64,000 nt of DNA from Nectonema munidae (taxonomy: Eukaryota; Nematomorpha; Nectonematoida; Nectonematidae). Within the stretch, counting starts at the first letter, position 1, and each line of letters opens with the position of its first letter. The DNA lies in assembly GCA_030549495.1 (NCBI GenBank), contig JAUIRK010000855.1, positions 1,002,001 to 1,066,000 of the forward strand, given 5' to 3'. A program made the position numbers and the translations under genes. Under the pieces are notes generated by a model. That model saw nothing but the letters and a program-made list of their open reading frames with translations, ran no database searches and was not told the origin of the DNA. Shown here piece by piece: positions 48,501 to 60,500 of this stretch.

Positions 48501-51500
48501 GAAAAAAGTTTCGTAAACCAAAGATTCACGAATAAATATCAGAGATCTTTTTATTTTGACCCCAAAAATTAGGCAAAATTGTGGGAAATAAGGATCTAAA
48601 AATTAACCGCTTTAAAAGTTAGAAGTACTTGCTTTTTAAAATCATTCTTTAAATCACTGTTTAAGTTGAATTCATTAAATATTTTTTGAAAAATTCGGAT
48701 TAATATTGCATCTTTAATATCATTTTGGGAGCGAAATTTCGGATTGCTTATGGGCATACAGAGCAACATTTTTCTTCTCAATGAATTATCATAAAGTTCT
48801 GATATTTATTTTGTGTTGGAATCAGTGGTGGTATATGGTACGTTACGTTTCGAGTACAGAAACGATAAATAGCGAAATTTGGTTTCGTTACAATTTCTAT
48901 AGAACTTCCTCAAATTTCATTCAGGACTCATCAGACTTACACAGGCATGTGAATGCTTCACACACGAGCATACATTGCTCCATATGGTATACACTTTCTT
49001 CACGCATACATACGCCCTTCTTCTGGTGTTCATTATACAGGTTCTTCTGATTCCTTATGCATTGCTGCATTAGTGGATGATTTAGATATTGCTTTTTTGT
49101 CAGCTAAAGCAAGGGCGATCACCGCCATTTGCAAAGAAAATCTGATGTGGTCAATACGAATGACTAAATCTGAAGATCTTTTTCAATGCTGACCGAATAA
49201 AAATGCTAGTTTGGAAGGATTGGCTGAGCAAGTCAGTGCTTGTAGCTAATATTTTGTGCTTATTTGAAAAAAAGATTGAAACTAAGAGAAGATATGCTGG
49301 AGGAAGGTATTCTTCCTTTTCGTTGCAATACTTAAATTTTCATAATAAATTTCTAATTTTGATCCCAAAAATAAAACGATTTCAGAATTTGTTTTTGTAT
49401 TTAGGATAAATGAGTTGGATAAAAAGATGCAGTGATTGTAGAAAGAATATCGGGAGATAAGTTAACATTTAGCATTTTTTGACTATTTAAATTACGTTAT
49501 TACCTTTCAAAATTATTTCCCGAGTTTCGAAAAAACTAAAAAATAAACGGTTTTTCTATTCTGATACGATAAAAAATAATTATTTAAATAACTTCAAGAA
49601 TGTTTAATATAACCACATATAGAACAAGAGAGAGAGTGCAAGAAACTTGAAATGGACAAAAGTTTAAGCGAAAAACTTTTTTATAAAAAAAAAGGAGGTA
49701 AAATAATTATCGTTACCCAGATATGTGATAGCGAGGATCCTTTTGGATGGAGAAGATCCTTTATCACAAGCGTTCTTAGACAGAGCAAACAAATTGTGAA
49801 TGTACTTGAGAGCTTTTTCAGCGCAGTGGACTTTGATGTTTTCGCAGTCTTTAACGTCATCATCCAGACTGGAACACAACGTACACTCTTAACAAGAACA
49901 AATAGTGAAGATGATCAACGCGAGAAGGTTGATATTAAAAAAAAGATGGATCTTCAAGTGGGTCAGAGGGAGACTGGAAAGTGAAGAAAAGCGAAGGTGT
50001 TCTGGATCCAATTGAACAATTTGGATAAAGAAAAGACGCTGTAAAGCAGTTAAAGCTAAAATAGAGTGAAGAGTACTTTTTGAAGCAATGCCAGCCAATT
50101 CTTCGACAACAACTAACGGAACAGTGAGAATGAACTTGATGGGAACGCAGTGAGTCAAGATGGCGTCAATAGCAGAAAGGTGATCTATCAAGGCGTTGGT
50201 GTCGGTGACGATGTACAATGGACTGACGTAAATCTGAGTGAATTGCGAGTGCTGACTCGTTAAGTGGTGGAGCAAGCGATCTCTGTTCACCATATGTTTC
50301 TGATTCCGCTTGTCAAGATGGGGAGATGGAGGCATGAAGGATTTCGTAAGTGTGGCTTGTTCTTTCTGACTAGAGTGCTAAAAACGCAGTCAAAATCAAC
50401 AAAACAGAAGGGGAATATAAAGACGTATATCATGTCCCAAAACAATAAATATATGTCTATCACCCTTTTCTACTACTTCTTCGCCCTCTCCTTTTTCAAG
50501 TAGACAAGAAACAGTCTATGTAATTTAGAGACGATGACGGTATCGAATTATTTTAAAAACGACAAGAAGGCGATTCAATTTCATAAGGCCTTTTACTTTA
50601 AAGGCTCAACCTTTAAATGCGAGTGTTTCAGTACAGTTTAGTTCTTATTGGCGCTTATAAAAAGTGTTTGCTAATTAGATCAAAGAGGATGATACCATGC
50701 TTTCAAGAGGTTTCAACGGCCTGAGATGAAGAGCAACCAAAGATTCCAATTGATCTGCAGAGAGTAAATTAGAAATACTGTCTTGGCTCACTACTTTCTC
50801 CAAATTTTTCAGTTTGGCAGAGCCATGCGAATTTGAGAGAGAATTGCAGGCTCTTTCCTTCGAAGAAACTCCATTTTTCCCTTCTCCATCCAGAAAAGAG
50901 GAATGAGATGAGCCAGGAATAGAATCCTCTGCCTTTTTATACTCTCGAGTCACGGGATCAAAACTGAGAATCGTGGGATCGCATCCAAGAAGAAAATCTC
51001 CAAAATTTTTAATCTAAACACACGCATTTGAAATGTACGAGAATTTGGCAGGATAGACCACGTATACATCCTATAATATTTGGATGGAATCAATCATGAA
51101 TCCAAAATCCAAATGTTTAAAACTTAAAGGCGTGAAGCTGGAAAACAACTAAAGTTTTGGAAGAACAGATCTTCCTTACCAATTTTAGCATACTATGAAT
51201 GCGTAAAACACGTAAAGTATGTGCAACAAAGTATTGCAATGGCTATACCACTCTTCTTGAGATTTAGCTATTTCAGGCATGGGTGTGTCTAGGTGCCTTT
51301 TGTGGCAGACGTGTATTAATACAAATAAATAGCAAATTTTGTGTCAGCAATGCTAAAAAAATGTATGTATGTATTTATGTATGTATGATAGTTCTAACAC
51401 TAAACCTAACCTCAACCCCAATGCTAATTCTACACTAACACTAACCCCAACATTAGGTTCCCAACATTTTAGACGTTAAGGCCCATTCAGAAATTGGTCG

Positions 51501-54500
51501 AGCACTTGTCAATCAAGTATTACGCAAATTGAGGAATAAATTTTAATAGACAAAATCAACAATAGAATGATTGCAATGCTTAAGTTGTATCACATATCAT
51601 TGACGTATAAATTCAAATAAGATAAATGAGATACAACTGATCATTCTGGTGTTAAATTATATTTTATAAATGAAATGGGCTTTGAGAATAAATAGAAGAC
51701 AGAACATACTTTTTTAAAAAAAAAAAATTTTTTCTAGACAACCTTTCTCGCGACTCTAGTCCGAGTCTAGCATGTAAAAATAAGAGAGAAATACTTTTTG
51801 AATTCTTAGGGCATTTGTTGGGGCTGAGTGGTCTGTGTAGTTATTGAGAAGAATGAAATTTTCTTCATCTTTCTTGTGCAGAAAAGAGGAGGTAGGGGGA
51901 AGACAGGTGATTGGTTGAAAATCTTTCAGCATCTTTTCTTCTCCTAGAATGACAAATGCTCCCAGATCATCATCACTATCGTCACCACCATCGTCCTCTT
52001 CAACTTCTTCCACACTTTTCTTCCTTTGAGCTAAAACATTTTCATATGAAAGGAATAAAGTACGCATAAACAGTCTTTCCCAACGTGGTCCATATGGAGC
52101 ACAGGTGGTCATGGGCTTATATTGATGATTTTTTTTGATCTTCTACCCATGGGATATCATTATGGAGTAAATATTTGCCTAAAATGAAAGATAATCAAAA
52201 TGTTATAAAAATCTACATTTGTTTATTGGTAAAAATCTTTGAAATGATTCAATTTTACAAGAAGAAATTTTTGTGAAAAACCATCGAAATAAGGTTTTGA
52301 AATAATATTTTCCCGAAAGTCAAAATTTTTTTTATTATATTTTTGTAATTATTTAAAGACTTTTGTATATTTGTTAATTATAATAGATATACGCTTTTAC
52401 CTCATTTTTCTGTACTTTTTGTATGAATTGTTGTTTATATGGTCAAACAACAAAATTATGAAAAAGTAGATTGGTCATTTGCACATTTTCTTTCCAAAAT
52501 CAAAAGAGTGATGAATGCGCGCTATTAAATCATAAAAGTCACCATGGATGTAATAATTGTAAAAATAGGAAACTTGATTCGTTCAATCATATTGCGGGTA
52601 GGTATGTGTGCGAATGCTACAAAAAAGAATTTGTTAAAAGTAATACGAATGACCATGAGTGTTAATGTTGATCAATCAGACAACAATGGCATGCATCATA
52701 CTTATCTTAGTCATTGTTTCATTTCTTCAAATATCATTGAAGAGACATTTTATTTTATAGTTTCAACGCTTTGACGTTTAATTGTCAAAGTCTCTCTGAC
52801 AAATTTGATTTCTGGAGGTTTTTTATTCTATTGAAGTTAGAATTAATTCTTTAGATTTAAAATCCTGGTATGTAGTTTCATGTTCCTGGCCATGATTTTT
52901 GCTTTCATCTCATTGAGGATTGGATTTTTATATTAAAAGAAATCTGCAGCATACAATTTTTCCTTCAGAATTTAAAAGTGATTTTTTTGAAATATTCTTA
53001 TTTGAGATGTTTTGTAACAATCACAAACGCATACTTTTCCACCTAATTTTTCGTGGCCCAGCCTATTGTTGAAACACCTGCAAGAATTTTTAAATGATTT
53101 GAACAATTTTTTGATTCAGTTTGAAAAATTTCCTCTTCCACAACCTTTTTAAAATGAATTCTGATTTCAACATACTTGAATCTTTATCGCTTTTCTGTCA
53201 AAAGGGTTACAACCTCGTATCACTAAACACACACAAGAGAGTATTAATCATCTTTAATAGACAATTTTTTGTTCCAATTTCTGAATATGAACATAAAAGT
53301 ATGAATGATTTCAACTTAGTATAGGAATCGTTTTTCTTAAATCACATGGATCTAAAATTTTCTAAATCTAAAAAAAGGCATGCACTCCACAAATAAATCT
53401 AGTTTGAATTTACCAGATATTGGTTTCATTTTTGAGTCTAGGGTAATTTTATCGGCCTTGTTATAAATTGTAATCTGAACTGGAATCACCACTTAATAGT
53501 TATTTCTAATATAAAAATAAATTTTCTACTGATGCAAAATCTAAAGCTCTTTCTTCCTCACTTAAAAACTGGGGTTGTTCACATGTAGAATAAGTTAGAA
53601 AATTCAGAAGAATGCTCTAAGAAAATAAAGTATCCTAAGTTGAGTGATACCAGTCCTAATTTTTTGCTAATAAAATTAATAGGTTTGTTGATATCTATCA
53701 ACTTAAATTGTCTACTATTTTATATAAATTTGTCAATAACTTGCTCATTTCTTGATTTCAATTTAAATATCAAATTTAGCTTAACAAATTCAAAAAACCG
53801 AATTATTCCCTATTTTAGACTAAAAACCTCGCAGAACTGCCTTAGATAGAGAGCGTCTAAATTTTACAATGAATTATTAATATTTTCTAATACGTTCAAC
53901 ACTCCTTAAAAAAATATATTACCAATCTTGTCTTAAAAATGGCTACATATATAATATTAAATATTTAAAACACGTAATTATCTATAATTTTGTTTGTTAA
54001 TTACAGCCCCCCCCCCCTAATACACGCACCATTAGTACACGAAATCCGTTAATCCGCTGATCAAGGCAACTTCCCGTTTTTGCCTCATGCAACTCACACA
54101 CTCATGACAAACATGTCACCTCTCTACACGGATCAGATAATTCACGGGGGGTTGGTCATCTTTATTATTTATTGCAGTGTTTACTTTCTTAATTAAAGCT
54201 TTGAGACCTTTGAAACTCATTGCGCTTAGATCTGCATCTACAATACTCTTTTCTTAATAAAATCAGTTTTCTTCTAATGTTTAAGCATATCAGCGGCTTT
54301 GTTGCCTTCTGTTTAAAATCAAGCAACTGTGTCAATTCATTTTATTTTTGAAACATTAAAAAAAGGTATTTGGTTATATGAAAATTAATTTATAAATGCT
54401 GAAACCTTTTATTTTATGAATATATGAAACATTGTGCTTAATTCACTCTGTTATTAAATCATATTTTCATATTTTTTAAAACATTTTGCGAAATAAATTA

Positions 54501-57500
54501 TCTTCTTCTCCTTCTTATATGGCGTGCACCAATGAAGCGAAAAACAATTTTCCCAATAAAACTTTCTCCAAATATAAATGTTCAATGATCCATACCCATC
54601 ATAGAGAAATCATGCCCATACCCATCATAATAGAAAAACTTATTAGAATAAAGTTACTGTTGAAATGATTTTTTTTATAAAAAAGATGAAATATATTTTT
54701 TTTTAAATAAAGCCTATCATGGAATATTGTTTGGGAAAAATATTTTCACAATTTTTTTTATAGAAAATAAAACAAAAAATAGATACAATTATTTGAAAAC
54801 TAAAAACTTTAAATTTTTCTGATCTATTTATTATTATAAATTTGGGCTTTTGGATCAAAGGTAACACCGCCTCAGATGGCTAGTGACTCGACACGAACAA
54901 AGAAGGATATATATTTTTAAAATGAGAAAAAAATACGTTTTTGAGTGAAATTGAATGTTTCAGGAAATATAGAGTTTATGGTGTTGAATAGATGAGGGAG
55001 CAAGCTTGAAAATTGTGAAGGAGGAACGGTTCCTCTTGATGGGTGATTTTCGGTGTGGTGACTTGTAGATATGCGGCTACATAATGGGAATACGTTGAGG
55101 CGCTTTGAGGATAGAAGGTATGGATGAATTAGTGACCAGGTTGATTCATCCGCGCAAATGATCCAATCAAATATGACGATGACGAAGGAAAGCAGCTTTC
55201 CAAAATCATTGCCTATTTCTTCATTCTCCATGAAACTTTGTTTAGCGTCATTGTGAAGAGATCTATGAAAAAAAATAATTGTGAAATATAGAAAAGATAT
55301 CGAGGTCAGTAAGGACGGGTGTGTAGCAAAGTTTCACTAGGTCAAGGATGTTACTTTATAATGGTGCACCATGGCAAATTTTAGTTCTGCACAAAAGCTC
55401 AACTGGGCAGTAGCATTTTATCGGTTACGTAGCTTTTGGAGTTTATTAAAAATGATGAATTTAATCTCAAGCCTTCAGCGCATATATACCATTTTTACTT
55501 GAGTTTCGTAATTTTCGCTTCAAGTTCATCCTATTCCACTTTAAGTTAAAAGACGCGCTTAAAGTAAAAAAGACAAATGTTTAACACAGAGAACAAGAAT
55601 TTGGAAGACCAAGAAGAGTCTGTTTCCTTTTTCAATGGAAGTTGATATATTTAAAGCAGAGGACTCTTAGATCTTTTTGCAACACAGCTGTCACTCTGAT
55701 CCTCAAAGAGTGTATGTGATCATTTACATGCATTAAGCCATGAATGAATACTTGAGACCCATCATCATTATATTTGATCAGTACATTGTAATATGAATTG
55801 AACTCTTTAAAACACTTCAGAATTTTTTTTTATAATTTTTGTATTTTTTGCAAACTCTTGATAACTTTTTAAAAATGATTTCTTTAGTAAGAGGCGTTTT
55901 GAAAAATTGAAAATAATTTAACTTTTGCTTTTAAAGCATATTTTGAAGTATAAATGATAGTGATTTTGAAGATCGATTTTTTACAAATTTAGCCAAATCA
56001 ATAAATCGGGGTAGTCTTTATTTTCTTTATATTCTATGATTTGATGTATATTTTCAATTAGCAAGTTTTCATCTGATGCATAAAATGAAGATTCCATTTT
56101 GCTTGAATCTTCTTTTAGTAACGATTTCAAATTAGAATGAAAAACTGCCCTAGCTATATCCAAAAGAAACACATCAAATCCAGAAAATAAAAAAGTTGAG
56201 AAACAAAATCAATTTGGGAGATATTTTTATACAACTAATATTTAATACTTTGATCCAAAAAATTTAGGTTAAAATTTATCAAGTTACGAGATGTTTGTGA
56301 TGCTGGAGAAAGGAAATTTAAGTCTCTATAACAGACCAGTTATGTTTAATGGGAAACTGGTATCCGATTAGCACTCAAAGGATTAATTAGCAAAAAAGTT
56401 CTTGTAGTAAAATGTGAATTTAAAACTAGAGAACTTAGTTTGAAATTTTTTTTTTAATTCTGAACTTGTTTAAAATATGAGAATGACTGTTCTAGATTAA
56501 AGTGTCCTTGAATCGTATTCACCGCCTACATATATTTTTTTACGAAAAGTTCTTGAGGTTACATAATTTTAAAAAGACTTTCCTCACACTTTTTTAGTTG
56601 CATATACCAGGTGGGTCTAGGTGAAAACATAGAAATACGTCGAATGAAAAATTAGTAGCCTACACCAGGCGCAGAGGTCACGTTGTCGAATGGTGTGCTT
56701 GGCTGGTGAGTTGTGTCATGTCTCTGTCTGTTATATATCAGTAGTAGTTCTATTTATTATCTATCTTACCAGTTATTCAAGATTCGATCCCGACTCTAAA
56801 TAATCCTTAAAACTTAACAAATTTAACATCAACTCTTCACTTCCGGTTTCGACAAAAAAAGGTCCATTACACATGTACTTACAAAAATATAAATTATTTT
56901 ATTTTTAAAATTGTTTTTAATAATTGTAAAAACCCGAATCAGACTCCAATCCCTTTAAAATCTCCTAATCCAACAACTCCGACTCCGTAAGCATCTCCTG
57001 AGTATCCGCATTTTTCACGGTATCGCATACCCAGGAATGATACAACCGAAATGTTGGAATTCATGGCAGAAAAATATTGAGGTAATGTAAGTTTCTTTCC
57101 ACATTTTCAAATTTGTTATTTAGTATGATAGATTATAAACAGGTTACAAGGAGGTTAGTCGGTTAACTGAGAAAAGAAGTTACGCCTTATTGAAGGAATG
57201 AGTTGTTTTGAGCATGGCATCTAAGCGATCGATTACTATCAGGAGAAAGGAAAAAAGGACTTTGAGAGCGAGGTGTAAGTTATGCAGGGCGTTTGCTGGA
57301 GAAATTGAGGCTTTTTTGGTTGCTATCATCTCGCTATTGGCCAGGGTTTGCATAGTGACAGAAGAAGCTTTTTGAGCATGCATCAAGCAGACACATTGCC
57401 ACAGCACAACTGTGAAAATGTTGATTACTGCTAACTGAATGATAGACCTGTGCGAGAACACGATGTAATTGGATGATAGACTCAGGCTAGGCGAATCAGA

Positions 57501-60500
57501 ATCTGGTGATAGACGAGGAGAGAGGAGAAGGGAAAACTGTTTCAGCATTTTTTGGTACTCATTTTCAAAATGTTCCATGTCTGCAATGAAAAAGATTAGC
57601 ATGTAAAAGGTACTACGTCAAAATGTCAATGGAAAAAAGGTAGAACCGCTTAACTTATCAAAGGAAAAAATTAACTAATAAACGACTTATTAATTTATAT
57701 TTACCATAATAACTAAAAATCTACCTAACTTGGAAACTGGCTAGATATCTTACTAACTCAAAAGTTAACCCGCTAACTAAAAGAGTGCGACAGAATCGCG
57801 TCAGAATGAACTTAACGGATAACAGGAATTCATTCAAGTTCTGAAGCAGGTTTCACTATAGAGCTCTTCATGCGAAAACAACTGGAACGACAGTATATGT
57901 TATATTTTACCGTACATATGTTTCAAAAGGAAAATAAAAAAAATAAAAAATTTTTTTTTTAAAAATAGTGCAACATATTCTTTTGATGCAATTGTAAGAT
58001 GAAGTGTAGTGATTAATGTTTCATACACGTAGAAGAAGATATAATGGAACGTGTGTATGCATATAACATATGTGCTTGATTATCATCTTGTGTCTCGTTT
58101 GTGAGTGTGTTTTCTATTGGATGAGACTAACACCCCCAAAACATTCCAAAACACTTCAAAATAAAATAAAAAAGTGAAAATGAACTATCAAACTTCTCTA
58201 ATTAAAAATAATTAAATTTCAACAAAAAAAAGTTCGAACACCATAAAACACACAAACCACGAAAAAATGGGATTAAATAGAGAAAATCATCTACAAAGTA
58301 CTTTTGAGTATTTATTTTAAAAAGTGTTTATATTTAAAAATTTTAACATTTCAAAAAAAAGTCTAACAGGAGAAAACACGTCAAAAGACAACGAAATAGC
58401 ATAGAATAGTGAAAGTCATATATCAAACGACTTATTATGTAGTTGGCAATAACTTGTTTTATAAATGATTTTCATTATTTCATCGTATTTTGAAGTGCTT
58501 AGTCTAACACTTTTCCATTTTATTTCCATATTCAAATTTATCAAAATTTTCCTAATCAAATATATTTTAATGACTTTGAAAAAGGGTCTTTAGATTTCAA
58601 ACTATTTGGGCTACCCTGGCTAGCTGGGATGAAGACGAAGCTCTCAAATGGGCTGATATTCATCAAATATTTCAAATTATAGGTGCAAATTTGTGTATTT
58701 ATTGCAAAGCTTCACGAGGATAAATGAAAACTTGCATACATCCAAATAACGTATGACATATGCTGAAAGGACAATACTCCAGTCAAAAGCCTAAAAAATT
58801 AATTTTGTTAGTCAAAAAATCAAAAAGTTTCCTATATATCTTAAATAGCATTTTACTTGCCCCGTAGAACTCAATATATACTTTTGTTGTTTCGATAGGT
58901 AATTATGAAAAGCAAAAAATAATTTTTTTTAAAGGTTCGTCACGTAGTCGTGGAATCTATCACAACGTTCAAAGAACAAATGAGTATATAAAAAATACTT
59001 ATATTTGTGTACAGCATGCCATGAATATTGATGAAGGTGAGGATGAAGTGCTTTTTCAAATCCGTGGGATTGGAAGGAAGCTCCGGATCGAAGGCCACCG
59101 TAGCAATGGCTTGAATAACAGCTGTGCTTGGGTTGCAAGTTGATCTGCCATTGGATAGACACCACACTTCATTTTTATTCTCCTTCAGGAGATTCTCAAG
59201 ATTCTCCATTTTAAGTTTCTGAATAACAGAATGGGGATTCCTTACATCAATATGAATCCAAGGGCTCTGTGCTTTAATTCTTGGAGGACCACAACGGTGT
59301 ATCAAGAAATAAATTTGTCTGATTTCAAAATTTGGGTTCTTAAAGGATTAAGCCATTTCATCCCATTAAGTAAAGATTAAGTAATTTGATATAAAAGTAT
59401 ATTAAAATCGAGATATTGCATAGGTCAGTTAAAACAAAAGATGGGATGAAATGGAAAAAGACTTTTAGTGGAGGATTAGGGAAGCTATTGAAATGGACTT
59501 TCTTAGATCTATAATTCATGAACGGAGTGGACCAAGCCAGGTAGGTTTGCTAGACACACACTCACGGGTTATCCACAGCATATATTTTTCGAGACAGGTT
59601 TACAGGTCAAGGAGTTTGAAAAAGCTGAATAGGACTGATAAAGGAATTTTTGTATAATTGCCACATAAGCGCTAAGTGAGAGAATTTCAGGCTTGAAGGA
59701 CGGGTTGTCACCGAAAGAAGGCCACTTTTAAAGCCTTCTCCCACATTTCAGTAAATACGGTGGGTACCCAGTATAAATATTTTAACCTGCGCAGTACTCT
59801 AGTGTATGTAAAATGGCAAAAATCAGGATCAGGTATGTTTGACAATTATCAATCACACAAAAAAAGGTTTTTGTGTTTTATTGCAAATTTTGTTTTACTT
59901 CTTTGCTTTAATTGAAAAAAATAATAATATTTTTATTAGAAAATTGGAAAAAATCGTCTTCTAATATTGAATATACCAATTTTAAAAAGTATAAAGGTAA
60001 TATGAAAATATCTCAAATCTCAAATATTAAAAGTTATTGTAACTCAAAAATAAACGTTTAAATCATAAAAATATAAAGCAAAGTAAATGAAAGATAACTT
60101 TTTCATCAAAAAAATTTTTTTTTTTAATTTAAAAATATCAATAAAAAATGGCACAAAAAATCTCAATATGTCATCCATCAAAATGCATAGTGAAAAGATC
60201 ATCAAAAAAAGGGAAAAAAGAAGAAACTTTGGAGAAGTTAATTTATATTATTAATCAAGAAAATATGATTGACACTTGTCTCGATTCAGATAACATCATG
60301 CCACATTCTCATTTGCTCAGCGACAAATATGCATAAGGTGGTATTAACAGAGTGGTTTAACAAAAGTGCTATTTACCTTTTCAGTTGTGAGTGACTGGTG
60401 ATGGGGTGTGGCGTTATTTTGAATGCTGGAAAGCTTCTTTGACATTTCAAAGGAATTTGCAAAAAGTTGAAGCAGCGAAAAATGAGAATAGAAAAAGGGC

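Larger units (their letters stand above)
45509..49716. other. last intron of SMG6, with repeat debris
   Basis: 4.2 kb intron holding LINE-like fragments (47400-49200, antisense to the gene) and a diverged SINE (47061-47131). The remainder is AT-rich with no gene seen. Confidence 0.6.

Noticed and set aside
51400-51460. Telomere-like ctaac-rich tract
   Set aside because: The units are irregular (ctaaca, ctaacc, caatgc) and the tract is part of the R2 repeat, so an interstitial telomere is not supported.
52471-52665. Cys/His-rich plus-strand frame suggestive of a zinc finger
   Set aside because: The Cys and His spacing fits no known finger, and it lies antisense in an SMG6 intron.
56640-56800. 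tRNA or SINE with B-box-like gattcgatcc
   Set aside because: No convincing A box, acceptor stem or target duplication; only the 10-base B-box-like core supports it.
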